Below, piece by piece: positions 7,292-15,139 of a DNA stretch of 26,385 bases. The stretch is from positions 1-26,385 of the forward strand of contig JADJYS010000008.1 of the NCBI GenBank assembly GCA_016719645.1, written 5' to 3'. Made by a program: the position numbers and the translations under genes. Each line of letters starts with the position of its first letter. Position 1 is the stretch's first letter. The DNA is from a bacterium (GTDB lineage Bacteria; Krumholzibacteriota; Krumholzibacteriia; LZORAL124-64-63). The notes under the pieces were generated by a model. The model was not told where the DNA came from. It saw only the letters and a program-made list of their open reading frames with translations, and made no database searches.

Positions 7292-9637
7292 TCAGTTCGT
7301 CGTGCGATCGATCACCAGATAGACCGTCGCCGCGCTGGCCAGGATGCTGGCGATCTCCTTCAGCGTCTCCATCTTCCCGGGCCCCGACTCCGGCTGCCGC
7401 GCCGGCACCACGATCGTCGAGCCGGGCATCACGTCCGGGTCGCCCCAGATCCGCCGGATCTGCTTGGACATCCCGTTGGGGTAGACGACGTGCGTCTTCC
7501 ACTTGTCGGCCTCGTGGGCGTAGCCGCCCGCGCGGGCGACGTAGTCGCCGAGGCTGCGGCCCTTCTCGTAGACGATGCTGGTGGGGAAGCCGACCGCGCC
7601 GGTGACCTTCACCGTGTAGGGGCGCGCCGGGATGCGGATGTCGTCGCCCTGCTCGAGGATGGCGTCCTGCTCGCTGCCGGGCTTGCGCAGCGCCCGGTCG
7701 AGGTCCAGGGCCAGGTTGCCGATGTCGTCCTTGCCGCGCACGATGCGCGCGCCGGGGGCGTAGGCCGTGGGCTTCAGGCCGCCGGCGCGGGCGATCACCG
7801 AGGAGACCCGCTCGTCGGGGCTCTCCAGCGCGTAGGCGCCGGGGTAGTACACCTCGCCCTGCAGCGTGACCGTGCGCGGCAGCTCCCACCAGGGCAGCTT
7901 GCGCACCGCGACCCGGTCGTGCGGCTCCAGCGCGAACACGCCGCCCGAGCGCAGCCAGTCCTCGCCCAGCGCAACGTCGATGACCTCGACGGTGCTCGCC
8001 GGCGGCGCCGCGGTGTCGCGGCTCTCGACGGCGGCGCGGCGCAGGCGCGAGACCTCGGCGTGCAGGACGTCGGCCGACTCGCGCAGGCCGCCGGCCAGCA
8101 GGACCAGGTCGCCCAGGGTCATGCCCTCGCGGAAGTCGAACTCGCCGGGGGCGCGCACCTCGCCGGACATGCTCACGCGGTAGCGGTCCCGCAGGTCCCA
8201 GCGCGAGAAGACGCGCAGCTTGTCGCGGGGCTGCAGCGGCACGGGCGCCGCCGCGCCCGACAGGACGTCGGCCAGGGAGACCTCGATGGTGCGGTAGGTG
8301 AGGTCGGGGTCGAGACGCTCGATCAGGGCGCGCTCGGGCAGCGTGTCGGCCCACAGGCCGCCCGCCTGGCGGACCAGGTCGGCGACCGCCATCCCCTCGC
8401 GGTACTGGTAGCGGCCGGGGTTCTTCACGTTGCCCTGGGCCTCGACCCAGTTCTCCAGGCGCTCGGGGATGCGGTCCACGCGCACGGCGTCGGCGTCGCG
8501 CAGCAGGTGGCGCATCTTCAGGCGCAGGTCCAGGTCGGACAGCACGCGGTCGGGCTGCTCGGGCCGGCGCTCGGGGAGCGGCACGACCCGCGCGACGTGC
8601 ACGACGTCGGCCACCGCCTCGGCCGTGAAGCCGCCGGCGTAGCGGATCAGGTCCAGGACGTCCTCGCCGTCCAGCAGCTCGTAGGCCTGGGGGCGGCGCA
8701 CCTCCCCCTCGACGCGCACCGTGATCGTGCGGGCGGGGATCAGCACCGTGTCGCCGTCGCGCAGGACGGGGTCGTCGCCGCGGCGGCCCTCCAGCAGGTA
8801 GCGGTAGAAGTCGATCTCGGCCAGGACCTGGTTGCCGCGCAGCACCTGGATGCGCCGCAGGCTGCCCTGGGCGTTGGGGCCGCCGGCGGCGTAGAGGGCG
8901 GTGAAGGCGGTCGACAGGCTGGTCAGCTCGTAGGCGCCCGGCTGGCGGGCCTCGCCCACCACGAACACGCGGATGGCGCGCAGGGCGCCCAGGCCGACGT
9001 CCACGAACGTGGTGCCCCCTTCGCCCGACGGGTCGATCCCCGAGTAGGAGCCGGCCAGCTTCTCGCGCACGGCGCGGGCCACCTGCTCCAGCGTGCGGCC
9101 GGCGCAGTTCACCTTGCCGCCCTTGGGCAGGATGAGGCCGCCGTCGCGGTCGACCACGCGCTCGAGGCGGAACTCGACCTCGCCGAACACGTCCACGCTG
9201 ACCTGGTCCCCGGGTCCGAGCACGTAGTCGGGCGGCACGGGGCCGAAGGCCGGCGGCGCGAACACGCCGGGGTCGAGGCGGAAGAAGTCGGCGCCGAACA
9301 GGGAGCCTTCGGCGGCGAGCGTCGTTTCGGCGACGACGGCGGCGGGGATCGCGGCCGTCTCCAGGTCGAAGGGCAGGATCACGCGAGGTCCGGGCGGCAA
9401 GGCGGTGCGGCCGGGCGGCAGGGTCGTGTCCGCCACCGCCGCGCCACCCTCCTGCAGGCGCTGCAGCAGTTCCTGCTGGGTCAGACCGGATCGGCGCAGC
9501 GCCTGCTCGACGAGTTCGGGCGGGACATCCTGGGCGGCCGCGGGACCGGCGAAGGCGGCGCACAGCGCCGACGCGGCCAGCAACGACAGCAGCGCCGACC
9601 GGCGGCGGCGGCGGAAACTCTGATGTCCGAGCGGCAT
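7292..9637 (-). CDS. Wza-like polysaccharide export protein with six SLBB repeats
   Basis: A 781-residue secreted protein of the Poly_export/SLBB family, expected to form or line the outer-membrane exit channel for the polysaccharide. The signal peptide spans about residues 1-36: an Arg-rich n-region, a hydrophobic core and an AAAQ-D cleavage site. No clear lipobox is seen. The Poly_export domain starts at YVLGPGDQVSVDVFGEV (about 138-154). Six SLBB units follow, each starting with a GEVRxPGxY-like turn at about 228, 311, 402, 492, 594 and 680, and most containing a later AGG. The C-terminus has a hydrophobic stretch (about 762-776) that could be the barrel helix seen in Wza. E. coli Wza is about 380 residues, so this is twice as long. 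The ATG at 9635-9637 follows GGAGAG with 6-nt spacing. It heads the exporter-Wzz-Wzy minus-strand operon. Confidence 0.93.
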   Translation of the reverse strand: MPLGHQSFRRRRRSALLSLLAASALCAAFAGPAAAQDVPPELVEQALRRSGLTQQELLQRLQEGGAAVADTTLPPGRTALPPGPRVILPFDLETAAIPAAVVAETTLAAEGSLFGADFFRLDPGVFAPPAFGPVPPDYVLGPGDQVSVDVFGEVEFRLERVVDRDGGLILPKGGKVNCAGRTLEQVARAVREKLAGSYSGIDPSGEGGTTFVDVGLGALRAIRVFVVGEARQPGAYELTSLSTAFTALYAAGGPNAQGSLRRIQVLRGNQVLAEIDFYRYLLEGRRGDDPVLRDGDTVLIPARTITVRVEGEVRRPQAYELLDGEDVLDLIRYAGGFTAEAVADVVHVARVVPLPERRPEQPDRVLSDLDLRLKMRHLLRDADAVRVDRIPERLENWVEAQGNVKNPGRYQYREGMAVADLVRQAGGLWADTLPERALIERLDPDLTYRTIEVSLADVLSGAAAPVPLQPRDKLRVFSRWDLRDRYRVSMSGEVRAPGEFDFREGMTLGDLVLLAGGLRESADVLHAEVSRLRRAAVESRDTAAPPASTVEVIDVALGEDWLRSGGVFALEPHDRVAVRKLPWWELPRTVTLQGEVYYPGAYALESPDERVSSVIARAGGLKPTAYAPGARIVRGKDDIGNLALDLDRALRKPGSEQDAILEQGDDIRIPARPYTVKVTGAVGFPTSIVYEKGRSLGDYVARAGGYAHEADKWKTHVVYPNGMSKQIRRIWGDPDVMPGSTIVVPARQPESGPGKMETLKEIASILASAATVYLVIDRTTN

Positions 9638-9735
9638 CGTGGTCTCTCCGTGGCGTGACGGGGGTGGCGACCCGGCGAGGGTCCGGCCGGCGAGACGAAC
9701 AGGACCGACCCTGGCTTCGGGTGTCCCGCCGGCCC

Positions 9736-9763
9736 AGATTAGCACCTCGCCCGGGCAGGGCAA
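9736..9763 (-). promoter_or_regulatory. Candidate promoter for the exporter-Wzz-Wzy operon
   Basis: On the minus strand TTGCCC (9763-9758, 4/6 to the -35) and TAATCT (9741-9736) are 16 bp apart, and the -10 is preceded by TGC as in an extended -10. Transcription would start near 9729, leaving a leader of about 90 nt. This is a moderate match only. Confidence 0.3.
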
Positions 9764-9805
9764 GCCTCAAGTCTCGGCGCGGCGCCGAACCGAGGTTCCG
9801 TTGTC

Positions 9806-9832
9806 GCCCGCAAGCGGCGGGCATGCTAGGAT
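9806..9832 (+). promoter_or_regulatory. Candidate extended -10 promoter with an overlapping inverted repeat, before the amidotransferase gene
   Basis: TGCTAGGAT at 9824-9832 fits an extended -10 (TGn plus TAGGAT, 4/6). Transcription would start near 9839, about 28 nt before the GTG start. Directly upstream, GCCCGC-AAGCG-GCGGGC (9806-9822) is a perfect 6-bp inverted repeat placed where a repressor or activator would contact the promoter. No good -35 is present at 17 bp, as expected if an extended -10 or an activator is used. Confidence 0.35.
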
Positions 9833-9867
9833 CCCCGCGCTCCGACGAACTCCGAGGGGGAAATGCG

Positions 9868-11823
9868 GTGTGCGGTCTGGCGGGCATCCTGACGCGAAGC
9901 CCCGGTCCCGATGACGGGGCCGGCCTGGAGCGTATGACGGCGACGCTCGCCCACCGCGGCCCCGACGGCTCCGGGTCCTGGCACGACGCCGAAGCGGGCA
10001 TCCACCTCGGCCACCGCCGGTTGGCCATCATCGACCTCACCGACGAAGGACGCCAGCCGATGGTCTCGGCCAGCGGCCGCTACGTCATCGCCTTCAACGG
10101 CGAGATCTACAACCACCCGGAGCTGGGAGAGGAACTCGCGGACCTCGGCCACGCCTTCCGCGGCACCTCGGACACCGAGGTCCTGCTGGCGGCCCTGGAC
10201 CAATGGGGCTTGGTGGCGACGCTGGCCTGCTGCGTGGGCATGTTCGCCTTCGCCCTCTGGGACCGGCGCGAGCACATCCTCGCCCTGGCGCGCGACCGCC
10301 TCGGCGAAAAGCCGCTCTACTACGGCTGGATGGGCGACTCCTTCCTGTTCGGCTCGGAACTCAAGGCGCTCCAGGCGCATCCGGCCTGGCGCGGGGAGAT
10401 CGACCGCGACGCCCTGGCCGGGTTCATGAGGTACAGCGCCGTGCCGGCGCCGGCCTCGATCTACCGCGGCGTCCGCCGGCTCCTGCCGGGATCCTACCTC
10501 ACCCTCGACGACCGCACCGCCCGGGGTGCGCTGCCCGAGCCCGAGATCTACTGGTCGGTCGGCGGCGCGACGGCGGCGGGCCGCGCCGCCCCCTTCGCCG
10601 GCGGGGAGGACGAGGCCGCCGAGAAGCTGGACGGCCTGCTGCGCCAGTCGATCCGGGGCCAGATGCTCGCCGACGTGCCGATCGGCTCCTTCCTGTCCGG
10701 CGGCATCGACTCCTCCGCGATCACGGCCATCATGCAGTCGCTCAGCCCGCGGCCCGTGAAGACCTTCTGCGTCGGCTACCAGGAGGCGGGGTACGACGAG
10801 TCGGCGTCCGCGACCGCGGTCGCCCGCCACCTCGGCACCGAGCACCTCAACCTGATGGTGACGCCCCAGGAGGCCCGCGAGGTCATCCCCGACCTGCCGC
10901 GGATCTGGGACGAGCCCTTCGCCGACTCCTCGCAGATCCCCACCTACCTGGTGTCGCGCCTGACCAGGTCGCACGTCACCGTGGGCCTGACCGGCGACGG
11001 CGGCGACGAGGTCTTCGGCGGCTACAACCGACACCTCTGGGGCCGCCGGATCTGGCGGCGCGCGTCGCGCTACCCGCTGCCCCTGCGCCGGGCGGCCGCG
11101 GCCGCGCTGGGGGGGCCGTCGCCGCGGGCCTGGAACCTCCTGTTCGGCGCCGGCGGCGCCGCGCTGCCGCAGGCGATGCGCCAGCGCCTGCCCGGCGAGA
11201 AGATCCACAAGCTCGCCGGCGTGCTGGACGCCGACGGCTACCAGGACATGTACCAGCGGCTCATCGCGACCTGGCGCCACCCGGCCGAGGTCGTGATCGG
11301 CAGCCGCTTCGCGGACCTGCCGTCGATCATCCCGCCGGCCGATCACGACATGGACATCGCCGAGTACATGATGGTCAACGACATGCGGACCTACCTGGCG
11401 AACGACATCCTGGTGAAGCTCGATCGCGCGGGCATGGCCGTCAGCCTGGAGACCCGCGCACCGTACCTCGACCACCGGGTCGTCGAGTTCGCGCTTTCGC
11501 TGCCGCTGTCGATGAAGATCGGCGAAGGCGTCGGCAAGCGGATCCTGCGGCAGGTGTTGAATCGGTACGTGCCGCACGATCTCGTGGACCGGCCCAAGAT
11601 GGGGTTCAGCGTGCCGATCGGCGACTGGCTGCGCGGGCCGCTGCGCCCCTGGGCCGAGGACCTGCTGTCCGAGTCGCGGCTGCGCGCCGACGGCTTCCTC
11701 GAGCCGGGCCCGGTCCGCGCGCTCTGGCGGGAGCATCAGTCCCGCCGGAAAGACCGCCACCACTGCCTTTGGAACGTCCTGATGTTCCAGTCCTGGCTAG
11801 ATCATTGGCACCGAAAGGCTTGA
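9868..11823 (+). CDS. asnB: Glutamine-hydrolysing asparagine synthetase / sugar amidotransferase
   Basis: A 651-residue two-domain class II glutamine amidotransferase. The GTG start at 9868-9870 is chosen because it puts Cys2 (CGLAGI) at the N-terminus, as the Ntn-hydrolase nucleophile requires. It follows a GAGGGGG ribosome site. Glutaminase landmarks are LAHRGPDGSG (28-37), GHRRLAIID (49-57), AFNGEIYN (75-82) and the SDTEVLL turn. The synthetase domain has the ATP PP-loop SGGIDSS (277-283), YDESASA, TGDGGDEVFGGYNRH and a C-terminal DRPKMGFSVPIGDWLRG. Free asparagine synthesis is the default reaction. Location inside a polysaccharide locus, next to a WecA-like enzyme, suggests amidation of a uronic acid or similar sugar instead. 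The same type of gene also occurs in exosortase-linked EPS loci. The gene is intact and six bases from the next start. Confidence 0.92.
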   Translation: MCGLAGILTRSPGPDDGAGLERMTATLAHRGPDGSGSWHDAEAGIHLGHRRLAIIDLTDEGRQPMVSASGRYVIAFNGEIYNHPELGEELADLGHAFRGTSDTEVLLAALDQWGLVATLACCVGMFAFALWDRREHILALARDRLGEKPLYYGWMGDSFLFGSELKALQAHPAWRGEIDRDALAGFMRYSAVPAPASIYRGVRRLLPGSYLTLDDRTARGALPEPEIYWSVGGATAAGRAAPFAGGEDEAAEKLDGLLRQSIRGQMLADVPIGSFLSGGIDSSAITAIMQSLSPRPVKTFCVGYQEAGYDESASATAVARHLGTEHLNLMVTPQEAREVIPDLPRIWDEPFADSSQIPTYLVSRLTRSHVTVGLTGDGGDEVFGGYNRHLWGRRIWRRASRYPLPLRRAAAAALGGPSPRAWNLLFGAGGAALPQAMRQRLPGEKIHKLAGVLDADGYQDMYQRLIATWRHPAEVVIGSRFADLPSIIPPADHDMDIAEYMMVNDMRTYLANDILVKLDRAGMAVSLETRAPYLDHRVVEFALSLPLSMKIGEGVGKRILRQVLNRYVPHDLVDRPKMGFSVPIGDWLRGPLRPWAEDLLSESRLRADGFLEPGPVRALWREHQSRRKDRHHCLWNVLMFQSWLDHWHRKA

Positions 11824-11829
11824 CGAGCG

Positions 11830-12921
11830 ATGCACACCGTCGTCATCGCGGCGTTGGTGTCGGCGGCGGCCGGCCTCGCGCTCACGCCGCGGCTCGTGGA
11901 TCTGCTGCGGCGAGCCGACATTCTGGACATTCCCAATGCGCGCAGCAGCCACACGCAGCCGATTCCGGTCGGCGGCGGGCTGGGCATCCTGGTCCCGTGG
12001 CTGTTCGGGATGGCCGTCGTCGCCGCGGTCGGCGGGTTCTCCGAAGCGGGATTTCCGACGGCGCTGTCGGCCGGCGCCGCCGTCCTGGCCGTGCTCGGCT
12101 TCGTGGACGACCGCCGCAACTTGACGCCGTTGTCACGTCTCGTCGTCGAGTCGCTTGTCGCGGCAGCCTGCATCGGGGCCGGCGGGTTGCCGGTGTTCGA
12201 AATCGAACTCCCGGGCTTCACGCCACTGGCCACCGGTTCTTTCGGCTGGGCGCTTTCATGGCTGTTCGTCGTGGGCTTCACGAACATGTTCAACTTCATG
12301 GACGGCATCAATGGCCTGGCTGGCTTCCAGGCCTTGCTCGGCGCCTCCGCCCTTGCGGTCTGGGCCTCGCTGGCCGGCGACAGCACCCTGGCGATGGCCG
12401 CCGCGTTGCTCGCCGGCTCGTCGGTGGGATTTCTGCGCGCCAACTTCCCTCGCGCGAAGGTGTTCATGGGCGATGTCGGCAGCCTGCCCCTGGGCTTCCT
12501 CTTGGCCATGGGAGTATTGCGAGTCCAGGCCGGTGCGGGCCCGGTCTCCGCGGCGCCCTTCTGGTTGCCGCTGCTCTTCGTCTGGCCGTTCCTGGGCGAC
12601 GCGACCTATACCCTGCTGAATCGGGCCGTCCACCGGCGCAACCCGTTCCGACCCCACCGCAGCCACATCTATCAGCGGCTGGTGGTGGCAGGCCTGAGCC
12701 ACAAGCACGTCACCCTCATCTACGCTTCGGCAATGCTCGCCTGCATCGCGGCCGCCTTCGTCTGCCGGGAGCATCCACCGCTGCGCCCTTACGTGTTCTG
12801 GGGGGGCTTGGCCGTGACCACGGCGCTGATGGTGGCCATCGTCGTGCGCGTGAGGGCCTCAACCACGCAGCGCGACGGCCACGGAGAGCCCGCGGAGGGC
12901 GGGCGTCGGCCTACTCGCTGA
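11830..12921 (+). CDS. WecA/MraY-family undecaprenyl-phosphate sugar-1-phosphate transferase
   Basis: A 363-residue polytopic membrane enzyme of the polyprenyl-phosphate N-acetylhexosamine-1-phosphate transferase family. It would start each repeat unit by moving a HexNAc-1-phosphate from UDP to undecaprenyl phosphate. Family motifs are complete: PNARSSHTQPIPVGGG (35-50), the FVDDRRNL Asp pair (Asp93, Asp94), NMFNFMDGINGLAG (152-165), the catalytic MGDVGS (213-218) and HRSHIYQRL (276-284), the last being the cytoplasmic loop linked to sugar specificity. About ten membrane helices are expected. The ATG is 6 nt after the amidotransferase stop, so the two are co-transcribed. The 3' end overlaps the convergent aldo/keto reductase gene by 11 bp. 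The loop resembles WecA/WbpL/TagO-type enzymes more than MraY, but the exact sugar is unknown. Confidence 0.92.
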   Translation: MHTVVIAALVSAAAGLALTPRLVDLLRRADILDIPNARSSHTQPIPVGGGLGILVPWLFGMAVVAAVGGFSEAGFPTALSAGAAVLAVLGFVDDRRNLTPLSRLVVESLVAAACIGAGGLPVFEIELPGFTPLATGSFGWALSWLFVVGFTNMFNFMDGINGLAGFQALLGASALAVWASLAGDSTLAMAAALLAGSSVGFLRANFPRAKVFMGDVGSLPLGFLLAMGVLRVQAGAGPVSAAPFWLPLLFVWPFLGDATYTLLNRAVHRRNPFRPHRSHIYQRLVVAGLSHKHVTLIYASAMLACIAAAFVCREHPPLRPYVFWGGLAVTTALMVAIVVRVRASTTQRDGHGEPAEGGRRPTR

Positions 12922-13891
12922 GGGAAGTCCGCAGCGCCTCGAACGTGTCCCGTATCGAGCGGCGGCTCTCGTCGGAGAGGGCCTTGTCGGGCGCCTCCAG
13001 GACCTCGTTCAGGTTGGCGAGGCTCGTGGTGCCGAATACGCAGCTGGCGATCGCCGGGTTTTCCAGGATGTAGGAGAACGCCGCCTGCGCCGGGGTCATC
13101 TCCGCTATTTTCGCCAAAGCATCCCTCATCGCCACCGAGCTTCCGGCCAGCCGGCGGCCGGCCGGCTTGAGCAGGGCTCTCGCCAGGTACCAGATGTCGG
13201 CCGCGGACCTGACGGTTCCGATCTTCCCTTTGATCAGGTGCCCCTGCGCGAGGACGGTGCCGGCCGCGATGCCGAGGCCTGCCCGATGGAGATCCCCGAT
13301 GGCCGCCTCCCGGTCTAGCTGAAGCACGTTGAAGTCGATCAGGACCATGTCGAAGATGTCCGGATGCTTCGCTGCGAATTGCATGTCCGCATATCTGTGC
13401 GTGTTGATGCCCAAGTAGCGGTACAGGCCCCGCTCCTTCATCGACCGCAGCCGATCAAGGAGCTGATCCGTGATCTCGGCTTCGGTGACGCCGTGGAGCT
13501 GGAAGATGTCCAGGTAGCCGCAGCCCAGGTTCGTGATCGACGCCGTGCAGGCGCGCTCGATGTAATCGGGAGAGAAGTCCTTCTGCTTGCTCCGTTCCCG
13601 GGGCACGATCGAAGCAGAGGGGACCGAGGTGCCCGCCTTCGTGGAGATGACGAGGCGGGACCGCCCGCCTCCGTCCAGAAGGCCCTGGAGCGCGCGGCCG
13701 AGACGGGGCTCCGCGTTGAAGTTGCAGTAGTTGTGTCCGGTGTCGAAGAAGTTGACGCCGCGCTCGAACGCTTCGGCGACGACGGCGATCGCCTTCCGTT
13801 CGGGAAAGCGGCGATTGCCCCAGTACCCGGAACAGCCGAGGGCGATTTCCGAAACGAGTAGTCCGGTGTTGCCGAGCTGCCTGTACTTCAT
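12911..13891 (-). CDS. Aldo/keto reductase
   Basis: A 326-residue cytosolic NAD(P)H-dependent oxidoreductase with the AKR TIM-barrel pattern. The N-terminus MKYRQLGNTGLLVSEIALG is typical. The catalytic tetrad is visible as Asp50 and Tyr55 (FFDTGHNY), Lys85 (ISTKAG) and His133 (QLHG). Near the C-terminus, FSYILENPAIASCVFGTTSLANLNE matches the cofactor-binding end of the family. The ATG at 13889-13891 follows GGGGTT with suitable spacing. It lies 72 bp downstream of the first glycosyltransferase gene and is last in the minus-strand run. A role in making or modifying a sugar precursor is suggested only by location. Some AKRs in polysaccharide loci are annotated as general oxidoreductases and the substrate here cannot be predicted. 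Confidence 0.9.
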   Translation of the reverse strand: MKYRQLGNTGLLVSEIALGCSGYWGNRRFPERKAIAVVAEAFERGVNFFDTGHNYCNFNAEPRLGRALQGLLDGGGRSRLVISTKAGTSVPSASIVPRERSKQKDFSPDYIERACTASITNLGCGYLDIFQLHGVTEAEITDQLLDRLRSMKERGLYRYLGINTHRYADMQFAAKHPDIFDMVLIDFNVLQLDREAAIGDLHRAGLGIAAGTVLAQGHLIKGKIGTVRSAADIWYLARALLKPAGRRLAGSSVAMRDALAKIAEMTPAQAAFSYILENPAIASCVFGTTSLANLNEVLEAPDKALSDESRRSIRDTFEALRTSLSE

Positions 13892-13938
13892 CGCATGAAC
13901 CCCGGTGCTGATAGCCTGGATGTCGAACCGACGGCAAA

Positions 13939-13954
13939 CGGCCCGGGCGGGCCG
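13939..13954 (-). terminator. GC-rich hairpin after the glycosyltransferase gene
   Basis: CGGCCCG and CGGGCCG are complementary 7-base arms with a 2-base centre (in practice a 6-bp stem and 4-nt loop). Read on the minus strand it lies just after the stop at 13964 and is followed by only three T. It could be a weak terminator, or a processing element between the glycosyltransferase and aldo/keto reductase genes. Confidence 0.25.
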
Positions 13955-13963
13955 GGTGCCGAC

Positions 13964-15139
13964 TCAGCGGAGGAGATCGGAGCCGCGTTCTTCGGCCCGT
14001 TTCCCGAGCAGGTCCGCGTATAGCGACATCGTAGCTTTGGTGACGATTTCCTCGGCGAACTCCTCGACTGCCAGACGACGCGAGGCCGCCCCCATGGCGC
14101 GGCGCAGCGCGGGATCATCGACCAGGCGCCCGATCGCCGCGGCGATCGGTTCCGCCTGGCGTGCGGGCACCAGGATCCCGTTCACGCCGTCGATGCAGAT
14201 TTCACGGCAGCCGGGCACGTCCGCGGCGACGATCGGCAGGCCGCAGGCGGCGGCCTCGAGCAGCGACTTCGGCAGCCCCTCGCGGTACGAGGGCAGCAGG
14301 GCGACATGGCAGGATCGCAGCAGGCCGGCGGTGTCATCGACATGGCCGAGAACGTCGACCACCCCTTCGTCCGACCACGCAGCCAACTGCGGCGGCGCGA
14401 TGCCGGCCGGATTCTCGATGTCGATGCGCCCGGCGAGCAGGATCCTGACGTCGGTCCGGCGGGCCCGCAGCAGGCGGGCGGCCGCGACGACCTCGTTGAT
14501 GCCCTTGTCCGCCAACATGCGCGCCATCAGCACGACCCGCAGCGTGCCGTCCGGCTCCGAGGCCGCCGGCGTGAAGTCGCGCACGTTGACGCCGGCGCCG
14601 CGGATCAGCACCACGTTGCCCGCCGGGACGCCGAGGCGGTCGCGGAAGAACACCACGTCGTCGGCGTTCTGCACGATCAGGCTGGAGCCGGGCCCGCGCA
14701 GCAGGACGCGCAGCATCAGGGCGATGGGCGCGCTCATCAGGTGCGCCAGCACGCTCCCGGAGGTGAACACGAAGCCGAGGCCGGTCATCGCGTTCACGAT
14801 GCAGGGCACTCGCGTCATCCGCGCGGCCAGCGTGCCGAAGATCACGGATTTCGGCGTGACGTGGTGGACAAGGTCGGGCCGGACGCGCCGGTAGATCCGG
14901 ATCAGCTCGCGCAATCCCGCGAGCTCGTGACGGGGGCCGCGAAAACCCCGGCGAAATCCCAGCGGGATGAGTTCGGCTCCGGTCTCCAGGATGGGGCCGG
15001 CGTGGTCGACGACCCGCGTCGCGATGAACACCTCATGGCCGGCGGCGACCGCCGCCCGCAGCAGCGGCAGCCGATGAGAGCACACCACCCAATCCTCGGG
15101 GATGAGGAACAGCACGCGCGCCCGGCGCACATCAGCCAT
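13964..15139 (-). CDS. GT-B glycosyltransferase (GT4, PglA/WbaZ-like)
   Basis: A 391-residue GT-B glycosyltransferase that adds a sugar to the lipid-linked repeat unit at the cytoplasmic face of the membrane. The N-terminal acceptor domain has VLFLIPEDWVVCSHRLPLL and the HVTPKSVIFGTLAARM and NAMTGLGFVF motifs seen in the PglA-like subgroup. The C-terminal donor domain has VVLMARMLADKGINEVVAAARLL and the EX7E-type motif YREGLPKSLLEAAACGLPIV, followed by ADVPGCREI. The start is uncertain: ATG at 15145-15143 and ATG at 15139-15137 are in frame, and the second overlaps the previous gene's stop by 8 bp and is used here. The overlap implies translational coupling. PglA-type enzymes often act on HexNAc acceptors, but donor and linkage here are not predictable. 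Confidence 0.9.
   Translation of the reverse strand: MADVRRARVLFLIPEDWVVCSHRLPLLRAAVAAGHEVFIATRVVDHAGPILETGAELIPLGFRRGFRGPRHELAGLRELIRIYRRVRPDLVHHVTPKSVIFGTLAARMTRVPCIVNAMTGLGFVFTSGSVLAHLMSAPIALMLRVLLRGPGSSLIVQNADDVVFFRDRLGVPAGNVVLIRGAGVNVRDFTPAASEPDGTLRVVLMARMLADKGINEVVAAARLLRARRTDVRILLAGRIDIENPAGIAPPQLAAWSDEGVVDVLGHVDDTAGLLRSCHVALLPSYREGLPKSLLEAAACGLPIVAADVPGCREICIDGVNGILVPARQAEPIAAAIGRLVDDPALRRAMGAASRRLAVEEFAEEIVTKATMSLYADLLGKRAEERGSDLLR

Noticed and set aside
7245..10040. A very long open frame (over 900 codons) on the minus strand across the exporter gene
   Set aside because: It is a shadow frame caused by high GC. Its translation is Arg/Gly/Pro-rich low complexity, while the overlapping exporter frame has a signal peptide and six clear SLBB motifs.
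9868..11823. Exosortase (PEP-CTERM) type polysaccharide system suggested by the amidotransferase
   Set aside because: No exosortase, PEP-CTERM motif or PrsK/PrsR-like gene is seen in the window. The amidotransferase type alone is not enough.
10203..13073. A 956-codon plus-strand open frame over the amidotransferase and WecA-like genes
   Set aside because: It is out of frame with both genes, whose catalytic motifs are complete. The translation is compositionally biased.
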